Shown here one piece after another: positions 54,458-63,000 of a stretch of DNA of 64,000 nt. The translations under genes and the position numbers were made by a program. Each line of letters starts with the position of its first letter. Within the stretch, counting starts at the first letter, position 1. This DNA is from Candidatus Lernaella stagnicola (GTDB lineage Bacteria > Lernaellota > Lernaellaia > Lernaellales > Lernaellaceae): the NCBI GenBank assembly GCA_030765525.1, contig JAVCCK010000005.1, forward strand, positions 62,001 to 126,000, in the 5' to 3' direction. The notes under the pieces are model-generated. The model had not been told where the DNA came from and did no database searches. It saw only the letters and a list, made by a program, of their open reading frames with translations.

Positions 54458-56520
54458 GCGCCACCGAATTGCTGCTGGAAATCGGCACCGAGGAAATCCC
54501 CGCCCGCTTTCTGCCCGAGGCCGAGGCGAACCTGGCGCAGCGTCTCACCGAGAAATTGCGGGCGTTGAATCTCAACTTCGGGGAACTGCTTGTTTACTCC
54601 ACACCGCGACGGCTTACCGTCACGGTGGACCGCTTGGCGACACGCCAGCCGGACCGCAACATCGAGAAAATGGGGCCCGCGAAGAAGGTCGCCTACAACG
54701 ATGAAGGAAAACCCACGAAAGCCGCCATCGGTTTTGCGAAGGGGCAAGGCGTCGAGATCGACGAGTTGGAGCTTTTTACGACCGAAAAAGGGGAATACAT
54801 CGGTATTAAGAAAACGATTTCCGGTCAGCCCACCGCCGACATTCTGCCGGAGGCGCTGACCGAAATTATCCTCGCGCTGCCGTGGCCTAAGTCGATGCGC
54901 TGGGGCGACCTCGATTTGCGTTTCGTGCGACCCGTGCATTGGATCGTCGCCCTGCTCGGCGGTGAGACGCTGCCGATCACCATCGGCGAAATTCCGGCCG
55001 GCGCGCAGACGCGCGGTCATCGCTTCCATTCGCCGGCGGCGATCGAGGTAACCGATTTTGCGGATTACCGCGACAAGCTCGCGGCGGCGAAGGTGACGTT
55101 GGACGCGGCGCAACGGCGTGAGGTGATTCGCGCCAAGCTCGACGAATTCGCCGGGCAATTGAGCGGTAAGTGGATCGTGGACGAAGAGTTGCTGACCCAT
55201 GTCGCCTACCTTGTCGAGTGGCCGGTGCCGCTGCTGGGTCGTTTCCCGGCGGAGTACCTGGAACTGCCGCGCGAGGTGTTGGTCACGACGATGAGCACGC
55301 ACCAAAAGTACTTTTCATTTGAAGACGCGCAAGGGGCGTTGCTGCCCGCGTTTTGCCTCGTGGCCAATATCGAGGCCGATGATCCGGAACTCGTCGTGCG
55401 CGGCAACCAGCGCGTTTTGGTGGCGCGACTGGAAGACGCGAAATACTATTGGGAGACCGACCGTAAAAAGCCGCTGGACGATTTCGCCGCCGATCTCGAG
55501 GGCATGCTGTACCACAAGCTGCTGGGCAGCTATGCCGAAAAGGTCGACCGCGTGCGTAAGCTCGTCAACTATTTCGGGGCGATGGTGGCCACGGATTCGC
55601 TGGATACCGCCAAGCGTGCCGCGCAGATCTACAAAGCCGATTTGCTGACCGGTATGGTCGCCGAGTTTCCCGAGTTGCAGGGGATCATCGGTCGCTATTA
55701 CGCCCGCGAGCAAGGCGAAGAAGAAGCGGTCGGCGAGGCGATTTTCGAACACTACCTTCCCCGTTTTGCGGGCGACGAACTGCCCGCATCCGATGCCGGC
55801 GCGGTGCTTTCGGTGTGCGACAAAATGGATTCGATCGCCGCTTGTTTCGGCGTGGGTTTGTCGCCAACGGGGTCGGGCGATCCCTACGCGCTGCGTCGCC
55901 AGGCGTTGGGCGTGTTGCACATTCTGGCCGAGCGTGCGTGGGATGTGGCGCTCACGGATCTGATCCGCAAATCGGTCGATGGCGTGGAGGACAAATTCAA
56001 AGCCGATCGCGCCGACTTGGAAGAGGAGATTCTCGCCTTTTTCCGCGACCGCTTGTTCCACTTCATGCGGGGCCGGGGGATGCGGGCCGAAGTGGCCGAT
56101 GCCGTGTTGGCCGTTCGTTTCGATACCGTCCCGGCGACCGTGGCGCGCATCGAGGCGGTCAACGAGTTTTCCAAGCGCGATGAGTTCGAGGCTTTCGCTA
56201 CGGCGTTTAAGCGCGCGGGGAACATCGTCAAGGATTACGAAGACCCGGGCGAAGTGGACGAGGCTTTGTTGGAGGAAGACGCGGAGAAGGCGCTTTTTGC
56301 GGCGGTGCAGTCCATTGCCGACCAGGTGCAAACGCTGGTGGCCGTCGGCGATGTACTTGGTGCGTTGATGACGATTTCCGAGATTCGCCCACAGGTCGAC
56401 GTGTTTTTCGACGATGTGTTGGTCATGCACAAGAAAGAAGACATTAAAACCAACCGGCTTAATCTGGTGGCTTCGGTCACGGCGCTGTTTTCGGCGATCG
56501 CCGACTTCCGCCGCATTTAA
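54454..56520 (+). CDS. glyS: Glycine-tRNA ligase beta subunit
   Basis: A 688-residue beta subunit. It begins [19 protein letters not shown], as GlyS does, then [50 protein letters not shown] and an anticodon-binding DALR-like C-terminus (FFDDVLVMH). It binds tRNA(Gly) together with GlyQ. The ATG overlaps the glyQ stop, with AAGGAGG upstream. Confidence 0.96.
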   Translation: MSATELLLEIGTEEIPARFLPEAEANLAQRLTEKLRALNLNFGELLVYSTPRRLTVTVDRLATRQPDRNIEKMGPAKKVAYNDEGKPTKAAIGFAKGQGVEIDELELFTTEKGEYIGIKKTISGQPTADILPEALTEIILALPWPKSMRWGDLDLRFVRPVHWIVALLGGETLPITIGEIPAGAQTRGHRFHSPAAIEVTDFADYRDKLAAAKVTLDAAQRREVIRAKLDEFAGQLSGKWIVDEELLTHVAYLVEWPVPLLGRFPAEYLELPREVLVTTMSTHQKYFSFEDAQGALLPAFCLVANIEADDPELVVRGNQRVLVARLEDAKYYWETDRKKPLDDFAADLEGMLYHKLLGSYAEKVDRVRKLVNYFGAMVATDSLDTAKRAAQIYKADLLTGMVAEFPELQGIIGRYYAREQGEEEAVGEAIFEHYLPRFAGDELPASDAGAVLSVCDKMDSIAACFGVGLSPTGSGDPYALRRQALGVLHILAERAWDVALTDLIRKSVDGVEDKFKADRADLEEEILAFFRDRLFHFMRGRGMRAEVADAVLAVRFDTVPATVARIEAVNEFSKRDEFEAFATAFKRAGNIVKDYEDPGEVDEALLEEDAEKALFAAVQSIADQVQTLVAVGDVLGALMTISEIRPQVDVFFDDVLVMHKKEDIKTNRLNLVASVTALFSAIADFRRI

Positions 56521-56556
56521 CCACTCGTTACATTCCGTAATCCCGAACCCTTAAAC

Positions 56557-56575
56557 GTTGGTGCCTGGCACCAAC
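56557..56575. repeat. REP-like palindrome, perfect copy
   Basis: GTTGGTGCC-T-GGCACCAAC is a perfect 9-bp inverted repeat with one central base, 36 nt after glyS and 181 nt before the REP-associated transposase. A degenerate copy lies at 56724. Such palindromes are the usual partners of this transposase family. Confidence 0.75.
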
Positions 56576-56723
56576 TTACGTCGTGATTTGCGTTCGATTT
56601 CCGGAATTTTCCTCCGAAAACCGGAAACAATGACAAGCCGAGATCCCTTCAACCTATTGATATCACTATCTTACTTTTCTTTGGCACACAACTTGACTAA
56701 GAGGTGTGAGAAATTCAACACCC

Positions 56724-56740
56724 GTTGGTGCCTGGCCCCA
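56724..56740. repeat. REP-like palindrome, degenerate copy
   Basis: GTTGGTGCCTGGCCCCA matches the first 17 bases of the copy at 56557 except for one A-to-C change, which breaks the palindrome. It ends 16 nt before the transposase start. Confidence 0.65.
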
Positions 56741-56756
56741 GGTAAGGAGGTTCAAA

Positions 56757-57485
56757 ATGGCGCGGAATCCAAGGATCGTGGTCGCGGGATACCCTCATCA
56801 CGTCACCCATCGCGGCAATCGCGGCGAGAAAATCTTCCGGTCGGACAAAGATCGCCAAAAGTACCTGGCTCTCCTCAAGAAATACGTCGAACAATACGAA
56901 GTCGCCGTTTTATCCTACTGCTTGATGCCCAACCACGTGCATCTCGTGCTCGTACCCACAATCATCACCGGACTAGCCGGCGTACTCCACGACACCCACG
57001 GAGTCTACGCCACCTACTTCAACGAAACTCACGAAACCACCGGCCACCTCTGGCAGGGTCGCTACTACTCAACGCCCATGGACGAGCGACACATGTGGGC
57101 CGCCATCCGCTACGTCGAGCGCAACTCGGTTCGCGCCGGAATGGCTTGCCACGCCGCCGACTACCGCTGGTCCAGCGCCCCCGCCCATTGCGGAAAAACC
57201 GCCGACCCGCTTATCAAACCCAGCCCCCTGCTGGACGACAGGTCCCTCGACTGGCCCTGGTTTCTCAGCGGCGAGGAAGATCCCTACGAGAAAAAAGTTC
57301 GTACCGATACAATGGCCGGAATGCCCTGCGGCTCGCCCTTTTTCGTCGCTTTCCTCGAAATCTTGCTTGGCAGAAAATTCTCGGCCGAAGCCCCCGAAAC
57401 CGATCGCCGTCCCGTATTCCGCCCCGCCCCCCGGCTCCGCAAGTCGCCTGCGCAAATCCCGACGCAAACCGCTTTCCCAGGATGA
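56757..57485 (+). CDS. REP-associated tyrosine transposase (Y1/TnpA-REP family)
   Basis: A 242-residue Y1 HUH-type transposase of the RAYT group. Visible: YPHHVTHRGNRGEKIF, the metal-binding MPNHVHLVL (His 60, His 62), GHLWQGRYYS and AAIRYVERNSVRAGM with a candidate catalytic Tyr near 119. RAYTs are usually single-copy domesticated transposases that move or maintain REP palindromes. TAAGGAGG lies 6 nt before the ATG. Two REP-like palindromes lie upstream, which supports the assignment. Confidence 0.9.
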   Translation: MARNPRIVVAGYPHHVTHRGNRGEKIFRSDKDRQKYLALLKKYVEQYEVAVLSYCLMPNHVHLVLVPTIITGLAGVLHDTHGVYATYFNETHETTGHLWQGRYYSTPMDERHMWAAIRYVERNSVRAGMACHAADYRWSSAPAHCGKTADPLIKPSPLLDDRSLDWPWFLSGEEDPYEKKVRTDTMAGMPCGSPFFVAFLEILLGRKFSAEAPETDRRPVFRPAPRLRKSPAQIPTQTAFPG

Positions 57486-58243
57486 ATCCGGCGCCCGAAC
57501 CTTCCGGAATGGAACGACTTGCAGGCGGGCACAGGCAAAGGTCGGCGCGCGGCTGTCATAATGCTTCCGTCCGGTGGTTGTTCCGGCGGGGATCGCCGCT
57601 CTGTTTACCGGGCCACGATTGACTCTCATTCGCCTTCCAGTGCCTGCTCGACCAGTAAAGCACCCGGAAATCAACATAAATCGGCGGATAATTCTCCGCG
57701 AGGGCAAGTCGGGTACATTTCAACGCTCGTCGAAGCCGTACGGAAAATTTTTGGCAACGCGGCAGGACATGGAAAATGTTTTCGCCGCTCGATTTGCCAA
57801 TCTTGTACTATCCAAACTTCACAATCGCCTCTCGAAAGAATGGAAGCTCATGAAAAATAAGAGCTAACCCCCTTTTTTACGCGCCGCGTCGTAAGAGACG
57901 CAACTTCTTGTGGTCGGAAAAATTTTCCCTACCATATGTAGATTTTACCTTGACAGGCTCAAAAATCTTGGGCTAACATCCCTTCTTGCCTGACTGGCTC
58001 TTAGGAAGATTCGATTTTTCTTTAGTTTCAAGCCTTTTTAGACGAACCCTTAAAGTGGCGTCTTAAGCTTGAAAGGGTTGATTTTTGGTCGTTTTTTAAG
58101 TTTCGGTCTTGGCAACGGAAAAAAACACCTAGTTTTAACAAAATTCATTGATTTTTTCCGTATTGAAAAGTGGGTTGGCAGCGATTTTCGGCTGGACCAG
58201 CGTTCTTTCAATCCTGATTCCGCGAGCGTTAGGAGACTCCTGG
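57486..58243. other. 758-nt region without a recognised gene, AT-rich in its second half
   Basis: From 57840 the base composition turns AT-rich, with many A and T runs (for example GGAAAAATTTTCC near 57917), unlike the GC-rich surroundings. A frame at 57574-57867 has no ribosome site or recognisable product. A good promoter lies at 57950. The rest is probably the long leader of the anaerobic ribonucleotide reductase operon, possibly with regulatory sites I cannot name; no NrdR-box pair is evident. Confidence 0.6.
57950..57979 (+). promoter_or_regulatory. Sigma70-type promoter for the nrdD operon
   Basis: A perfect TTGACA, 18-nt spacer and TAACAT in an AT-rich setting. It would give a leader of about 260 nt before nrdD. 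Confidence 0.55.
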
Positions 58244-60226
58244 ATGATTCGCTTCATTTACAAACGCACCGGTGAACGGGTTGCGTTCGACCCGCAGAAA
58301 ATCGCCGATGCCGTTTGGAAGGCATTCGTGGCCAGCGGTAGTAAAGACCAGGCCACAGTTGAGCGAATTGCGGCGGAGGTCATCGATCTTCTGGACGTTT
58401 TGTTCTTCAAGAACAACCGTATTCCGACGGTGGAAAACGTTCAAGACCTCGTCGAAAACCGGCTTATTCACAATAACTTACACGACATTGCACGTCGTTA
58501 TATCATTTACCGCAACGATCATGCGCAGATGCGCGAAACGCAGCGCATGCTCGCCAATGCGGTGGATATGATCGACTCCTATCTGGATAAGATCGATTGG
58601 CGAATCAACGAAAACTCGAACATGAGTTTTTCGCTACAGGGGCTCAATAACCACATCAGCTCGACGATCAGCAAGTCTTACTGGCTCAATAAAATCTACG
58701 GCCAAGAGCTCGGCGACCTTCATACCAGTGGCGACTTCCATATTCACGATTTGGGTCAAATCTCCGCTTACTGTTGCGGATGGGACCTAAAAGACCTTCT
58801 TTTCCGAGGGTTTGGGGGCGTTTACGGCAAAGTCGAGTCCGCGCCGCCACGGCATTTGCGTACGGCGTTGGGCCAGATCGTCAATTTTTTCTACACCTTG
58901 CAGGGTGAAAGCGCGGGGGCACAAGCCTTCGCGAACTTCGACACCTACCTATCGCCTTACGTACGGTATGACAATCTTAATTACGAGCAAGTACACCAAT
59001 GCATTCAGGAATTCGTGTTCAACCTGAATGTACCCACTCGGGTCGGCTTCCAAACTCCGTTCACGAACATCACGATGGATCTGGTTTGCCCGTCCAATAT
59101 GCTCGACGAGGCGGTGGCGTACGGCGGCGAACTGCTTAACGACACCTACGGCATGTTCCAGCACGAAATGGACATGATCAACCAAGCGTTCTGCGAAGTG
59201 ATGATGGCCGGCGACGCCAAGGGCCGCATTTTCACTTTCCCGATTCCAACGTACAACATTCATGACAATTTCGACTGGGATAACAAAAACTTAGATATCC
59301 TTTGGCAGATGACCGGACGCTACGGCATCCCGTATTTCGCCAACTTCGTCAACTCCGACATGAAGCCGGAGGATGTCCGGTCGATGTGTTGTCGCTTACG
59401 TTTGGACGAAAAAGAACTGCGACAGCGACTGAGCAAACGCGGCGGCGGCCTTTTCGGCGCGCATCCGCAAACCGGCTCCATCGGCGTGGTCACCGTGAAC
59501 CTGCCGCGCGTCGGTTATGAATCCGGCGATGAAAGTTCCTGGTTCGGTCGCATCGATTACCTGATGGAGCGCGCCCGGGACAGCTTGGAAACCAAGCGGA
59601 AAGTGCTTGAGCGCTTCACTGAGCAGGGTCTTTACCCGTACACGCGGCACTACTTGGACGGCGTCAAAGTCGGACAGCACGCCTACTGGTACAACCATTT
59701 CTCCACCATTGGCTTGATCGGTATGAACGAGGCCCTCATCAACTTCATGGGCCACTCGATCACGCACCCCGCGGGCAAAGACTTAACGATTCGTACGCTG
59801 GAACACATGCGGGATAACTTGATTCGCTTCCAGGAAGAGACCGGCAATCTGTACAATCTGGAGGCCACGCCCGCCGAAAGCACAACCTATCGCCTGGCCC
59901 AACTCGACGTTGCAAAATACCCGGACATTTTCCACCAGGGCGTCGAGGATCCTTACTACACGAATTCCACGAGCCTCCCGGTGAACTTCACCGATGACCT
60001 GTTCGAAGCCTTGGAGCACCAGGACGCCCTTCAGACGCTCTATACCGGCGGCACGGTGATGCATGGATTCATCGGGGAGAAGCTCGACGACACCGAAGCG
60101 ATTAAGAAACTCGTGCGGCGAATCGCGGAGAATTACAAGCTCCCGTATTACTCGATCACGCCCACGTTTACGATTTGCCCGGAACACGGATACATACCCG
60201 GCGAACATTTTGAGTGCCCCTATTAG
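58244..60226 (+). CDS. nrdD: Anaerobic ribonucleoside-triphosphate reductase NrdD, large part lacking the glycyl radical domain
   Basis: A 660-residue class III reductase large part. An ATP-cone regulatory domain (about 1-95) is followed by the barrel with active-site Cys segments AYCCGWDL (177/178) and SMCCRLRLD (382/383), and AGKDLTIRTLEHMR late. It ends ICPEHGYIPGEHFECPY then TAG: Cys 645, His 648 and Cys 658 of the zinc knuckle are present, but the final Cys and the glycyl radical loop are missing. Those residues appear in the separate frame at 60334. The ATG has AGGAG 8 nt upstream. On its own the protein could not form the radical, so it needs the downstream peptide or removal of the intervening DNA. 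Confidence 0.92.
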   Translation: MIRFIYKRTGERVAFDPQKIADAVWKAFVASGSKDQATVERIAAEVIDLLDVLFFKNNRIPTVENVQDLVENRLIHNNLHDIARRYIIYRNDHAQMRETQRMLANAVDMIDSYLDKIDWRINENSNMSFSLQGLNNHISSTISKSYWLNKIYGQELGDLHTSGDFHIHDLGQISAYCCGWDLKDLLFRGFGGVYGKVESAPPRHLRTALGQIVNFFYTLQGESAGAQAFANFDTYLSPYVRYDNLNYEQVHQCIQEFVFNLNVPTRVGFQTPFTNITMDLVCPSNMLDEAVAYGGELLNDTYGMFQHEMDMINQAFCEVMMAGDAKGRIFTFPIPTYNIHDNFDWDNKNLDILWQMTGRYGIPYFANFVNSDMKPEDVRSMCCRLRLDEKELRQRLSKRGGGLFGAHPQTGSIGVVTVNLPRVGYESGDESSWFGRIDYLMERARDSLETKRKVLERFTEQGLYPYTRHYLDGVKVGQHAYWYNHFSTIGLIGMNEALINFMGHSITHPAGKDLTIRTLEHMRDNLIRFQEETGNLYNLEATPAESTTYRLAQLDVAKYPDIFHQGVEDPYYTNSTSLPVNFTDDLFEALEHQDALQTLYTGGTVMHGFIGEKLDDTEAIKKLVRRIAENYKLPYYSITPTFTICPEHGYIPGEHFECPY

Positions 60227-60244
60227 GGGTGCCGTCGGGCGAAG

Positions 60245-60328
60245 GAATAAGCAAGGGGATTTGCAGTAACAGCCCTGCTCGGGGGAGCGAATAAGCCCAG
60301 GGATTAACGAATGAGATGGGGAGATGAA
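60245..60328 (+). repeat. Three imperfect direct repeats in the spacer between the two nrdD parts
   Basis: GAATAAGCAAGGGGATT (60245), GAATAAGCCCAGGGATT (60289) and GAATGAGATGGGGA (60309) are related. Small hairpins are also possible (GCAA/TTGC at 60251-60264, GCTC/GAGC at 60277-60288, CCCTG/CAGGG at 60273-60302). The third repeat overlaps the Shine-Dalgarno of the downstream frame. Confidence 0.45.
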
Positions 60329-60333
60329 AAGCG

Positions 60334-60516
60334 ATGTGTCAACATAAGACGGAGGTCTACAGTCGGGTTGTCGGTTATTACCGTCCCGTACAGCAATGGA
60401 ACAAGGGAAAGCAGGCCGAGTATAAGGACCGCGTCACGTTTAAGGTCGCCGGCAAAGCGTTCGGCAACGTGGGGGCCGTCGAGCAGGCGCCCGAAAAAAG
60501 TGTGAAAACCGCGTAA
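60334..60516 (+). CDS. Detached C-terminal glycyl radical domain of NrdD (60 residues)
   Basis: A 60-residue peptide starting MCQHKTEVYSRVVGYYRPVQ, then QWNKGKQAEYKDRVTF. The RVVGYYRPV motif (Gly 14) is the class III glycyl radical loop, and N-K-G-K-Q-A-E-Y-K-D-R is the usual NrdD ending. Its Cys 2 is the residue that should follow Cys-Pro-Tyr at the end of the 58244-60226 protein. Joining the two gives an uninterrupted NrdD of normal length with no lost or extra residue except the initiator Met. GGGGAG lies 10 nt before the ATG. It may act as a separate radical-bearing subunit, comparable in idea to the GrcA/YfiD spare part of pyruvate formate-lyase. Confidence 0.85.
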   Translation: MCQHKTEVYSRVVGYYRPVQQWNKGKQAEYKDRVTFKVAGKAFGNVGAVEQAPEKSVKTA

Positions 60517-60585
60517 ATCAAACGCTAAGTCGTTTGAGTCCTGGAAACGCGCCGGTGATCGTCCGGTAGCGTAGGAGTTAGTGCT

Positions 60586-61284
60586 GTGCGAATTGCCGGT
60601 ATTCAAGGTTTGTCGTTGATCGATTTTCCCGGCAACGTAGCCTCGGTGCTCTTCCTGGCCGGGTGCGATTTTCGCTGTCCTTTCTGTCAAAATCCGGATC
60701 TCATTGAAATATCCGCCGACACGCCCAAGTTTTCTTGGGAAGACGTCGTGGAATTCCTGCGCCACCGTAAAAAACTGATAGACGGCGTCGCGATCACCGG
60801 CGGCGAACCCATGTTGTTTCCGGATATCGCCGATTTCGTCGCCCACTTGAATGAGGAAATCGGTCTACCCGTCAAAATCGACACCAACGGCCATCACCCG
60901 GATGTGCTCAAGCAGCTGTTGGAAGACGGTCATGTCACCTACGTCGCCATGGATGTGAAAACCGCGCTCTCCCGCTACAGTGAAGCAAGCGGCACGCTTG
61001 TCGACATCCATAAGATCGAGCAATCCATCCGATTGATCATGCAAAGCGGCGTTCGTTACGAGTTCCGCACGACCGTTGTGCCGACCGTGGTGGACGAAGC
61101 GGCGGTGGATGAAATGGGCAAGGTAATCGAGGGCGCCGAGTTGTGGGCCTTCCAACAATACCAAAACCGCATCGTGTACAACGAAAACTTCAAAGCCGTG
61201 AAGCCCTTGACGCCCGAAAAAGTGCGCGCCTTGATGATGCGCGCCGAACCCTACGTCAAACGAGTCATCGTTCGCGGTTTGTAG
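60586..61284 (+). CDS. nrdG: Anaerobic ribonucleotide reductase-activating radical SAM protein NrdG
   Basis: A 232-residue activase that installs the glycyl radical in NrdD using SAM and a 4Fe-4S cluster. The cluster motif is AGCDFRCPFCQN (Cys 27, 31, 34). DGVAITGGEPMLFPD and KIDTNGHHPDVL are the SAM-binding segments. GTG start with AGGAG 8 nt upstream. It follows the detached glycyl radical frame by 69 nt, so it should act on that glycine. Confidence 0.92.
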   Translation: MRIAGIQGLSLIDFPGNVASVLFLAGCDFRCPFCQNPDLIEISADTPKFSWEDVVEFLRHRKKLIDGVAITGGEPMLFPDIADFVAHLNEEIGLPVKIDTNGHHPDVLKQLLEDGHVTYVAMDVKTALSRYSEASGTLVDIHKIEQSIRLIMQSGVRYEFRTTVVPTVVDEAAVDEMGKVIEGAELWAFQQYQNRIVYNENFKAVKPLTPEKVRALMMRAEPYVKRVIVRGL

Positions 61285-61294
61285 CCTTCCCCCG

Positions 61295-62152
61295 TTAGCG
61301 CCGACGAATCTCCACCAACAGTGAACGGCTTGCGTTGCCGGACCCGTCAGCGAGCGGCATATGGAGAGCGGACGTCGTTTCCTCGGTGAGATCGACAACG
61401 AAAAACAGTTCCTCATTCAGCGAGTCGCCAACGACGAGACGACCGGCCGCTTCCAAGCGAAGTCGCTTTTCCGACGACTTTTCACACCAGACGGCGTACG
61501 TCATCAGGTCCAAGGTTCCCGCCTGCGCGGCCACGCCCTCGGCGTTTATCGAAACCGGAACAACGAGGTGTTCGCCCCGCCCCGGTGCCGCCTCGAATTG
61601 CACGAGACCCACATCCTGCGGATTGCGACGCGACGCGCCGTCCGTCGATAAAAGCGACAAGCGCATCTGCACCGACACGGCCGTGCCGATCGGGCGGGTG
61701 AAGGGCGGCGTCACCGGCGGGAGTTCTCCCTCGTGCGCCGGGAACTGCCCGTCGCGGGCGGCGTAGCGCAAGGCGACGGCTCGCCGGTATAGGACGGCGG
61801 CAGGCGAATCGTTCACGGGAGCCGCGGCGGATTCCAGGACGCCGTTGCCGTCGGCATCGCGCCAATGAGAGACCGACCGATCCGGCATGAAAAGCGCAAC
61901 GCGGTCGGCCACACCGTCGGCGTTGGTGTCGATTTCAGTGCGCACGATTTTTTCGCCGCTGTGGAACAACGCGACATCGGGCCGGCCGTCGCCGGTCAGG
62001 TCGGCGAGTTCCCAGCGCAACAAACCGTCGGTCTCGGCACGCCAATACACTTCCCCGTCGGACCCCTGCCGAGCGGAAACGGTCCACACGGGCGCGGACA
62101 ACGCGACGGCGGCGAGACATGTCAGGAACAAAAACGTGACGATTTTCCGCAT
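61295..62152 (-). CDS. Secreted protein with FG-GAP/calcium-loop repeats
   Basis: A 285-residue exported protein with a signal peptide (1-20, ending ALSA). Near residues 45-110 are three Asp-rich loops, DLTGDGRPDVALF, DTNADGVADRVALF and DADGNGVLES, typical of FG-GAP/VCBS or calcium-binding repeats. The remainder is beta-rich without a recognised family. The ATG at 62152 follows AGAGGT closely. Convergent with nrdG. Confidence 0.7.
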   Translation of the reverse strand: MRKIVTFLFLTCLAAVALSAPVWTVSARQGSDGEVYWRAETDGLLRWELADLTGDGRPDVALFHSGEKIVRTEIDTNADGVADRVALFMPDRSVSHWRDADGNGVLESAAAPVNDSPAAVLYRRAVALRYAARDGQFPAHEGELPPVTPPFTRPIGTAVSVQMRLSLLSTDGASRRNPQDVGLVQFEAAPGRGEHLVVPVSINAEGVAAQAGTLDLMTYAVWCEKSSEKRLRLEAAGRLVVGDSLNEELFFVVDLTEETTSALHMPLADGSGNASRSLLVEIRRR

Positions 62153-62204
62153 CAACCTCTACTCGAAGAATGATCGCTTCTTTATAACATGGTACGATTC
62201 GGCC

Positions 62205-62984
62205 ATGGTTAAGAGAATCGTCATCACCCTCGCGGTTTTGTTGGCCGTGGTACTGGCGGCGCGCTTCGGCTACGAGGCCGCCGAGGTAAAGTACCACCCG
62301 CCCGTCGTGCCGGAAGTGTCCGATCCGGCTTGGCGCGATCCGTTTTGGCGCACCACGTACACGGCCGAGGAATGGGCCGGAATCGTCGACCTGCAATGTC
62401 CGGCCGGCATGGTGTTGATTCCCGCGGGCTCGGTCGACTCCGTGTGGGATCCGCGTTCGAGCCACTTTAAACGGAAACTGGGCGAGCCGCGCGCCGTGGC
62501 TGCTTACTGCATGGACCGCTTCGAATACCCGAACGAACGCTACGCGTTGCCCCGAACCAAAGTAAGCTGGCGCGAAGCCGACCAGTTGTGCCGCGCGGCG
62601 GGCAAGCGGTTATGCGCCGAAGACGAATGGGAACTGGCCTGCACCATGGGTCGCGGGTGGCGTTTCACGTACGGCCCGGAATACGTACCGCATCGATGCA
62701 ACACCGAACAACCGGTCGGCACGCTCCAGGCCATCGCCCCAACCGGCGCGCGCTTCGAATGCCGCAATCGCTTCGCCGTCTTCGATTTGAACGGGAACGT
62801 CAGCGAGTGGGTCGCTGAGCCCATCGAATATCGGAACGGAGCTTTTGGCGTCGTACGCGGCGGGACGGCGTGGCGCGGGGCGGAATACGGCGGCGATTGC
62901 TTTTCGCGACACACCCACCCCGTCGACGACGCTTGCTGGGAAGACGACGGCTTTCGTTGTTGCGCCGATCCGCAACCGAAATAG
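62205..62984 (+). CDS. SUMF1/FGE-domain protein with N-terminal membrane anchor
   Basis: A 259-residue protein with an N-terminal hydrophobic anchor (about 4-22). The rest is a formylglycine-generating-enzyme-like domain: CPAGMVLIPAGSV, YCMDRFEYPNE, VSWREADQLCRAAGKRLCAEDEWELAC, FDLNGNVSEWV, VVRGGTAW and DGFRCCADP. Many Cys are present, but the catalytic pair of true FGE is not evident. Most bacterial members of this group bind ligands or act in other oxidations. No ribosome site is clear. Confidence 0.82.
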   Translation: MVKRIVITLAVLLAVVLAARFGYEAAEVKYHPPVVPEVSDPAWRDPFWRTTYTAEEWAGIVDLQCPAGMVLIPAGSVDSVWDPRSSHFKRKLGEPRAVAAYCMDRFEYPNERYALPRTKVSWREADQLCRAAGKRLCAEDEWELACTMGRGWRFTYGPEYVPHRCNTEQPVGTLQAIAPTGARFECRNRFAVFDLNGNVSEWVAEPIEYRNGAFGVVRGGTAWRGAEYGGDCFSRHTHPVDDACWEDDGFRCCADPQPK

Positions 62985-63000
62985 GCGAGGACGGATTGTC

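Noticed and set aside
57574-57867. A 97-codon frame after the REP-associated transposase
   Set aside because: No Shine-Dalgarno, no family, and it crosses into the AT-rich leader region; kept as non-coding.
60221-60336. Translational bypassing (phage T4 gene 60 style) over the nrdD spacer
   Set aside because: The take-off codon would be TAT before the TAG, but the codon before the resumed frame is ATG, so no matching landing codon is present.
60224-60336. Group I or group II intron or intein between the nrdD parts
   Set aside because: At about 113 nt it is too short for a self-splicing intron, lacks the usual boundary sequences, and an intein would have to be an open frame.
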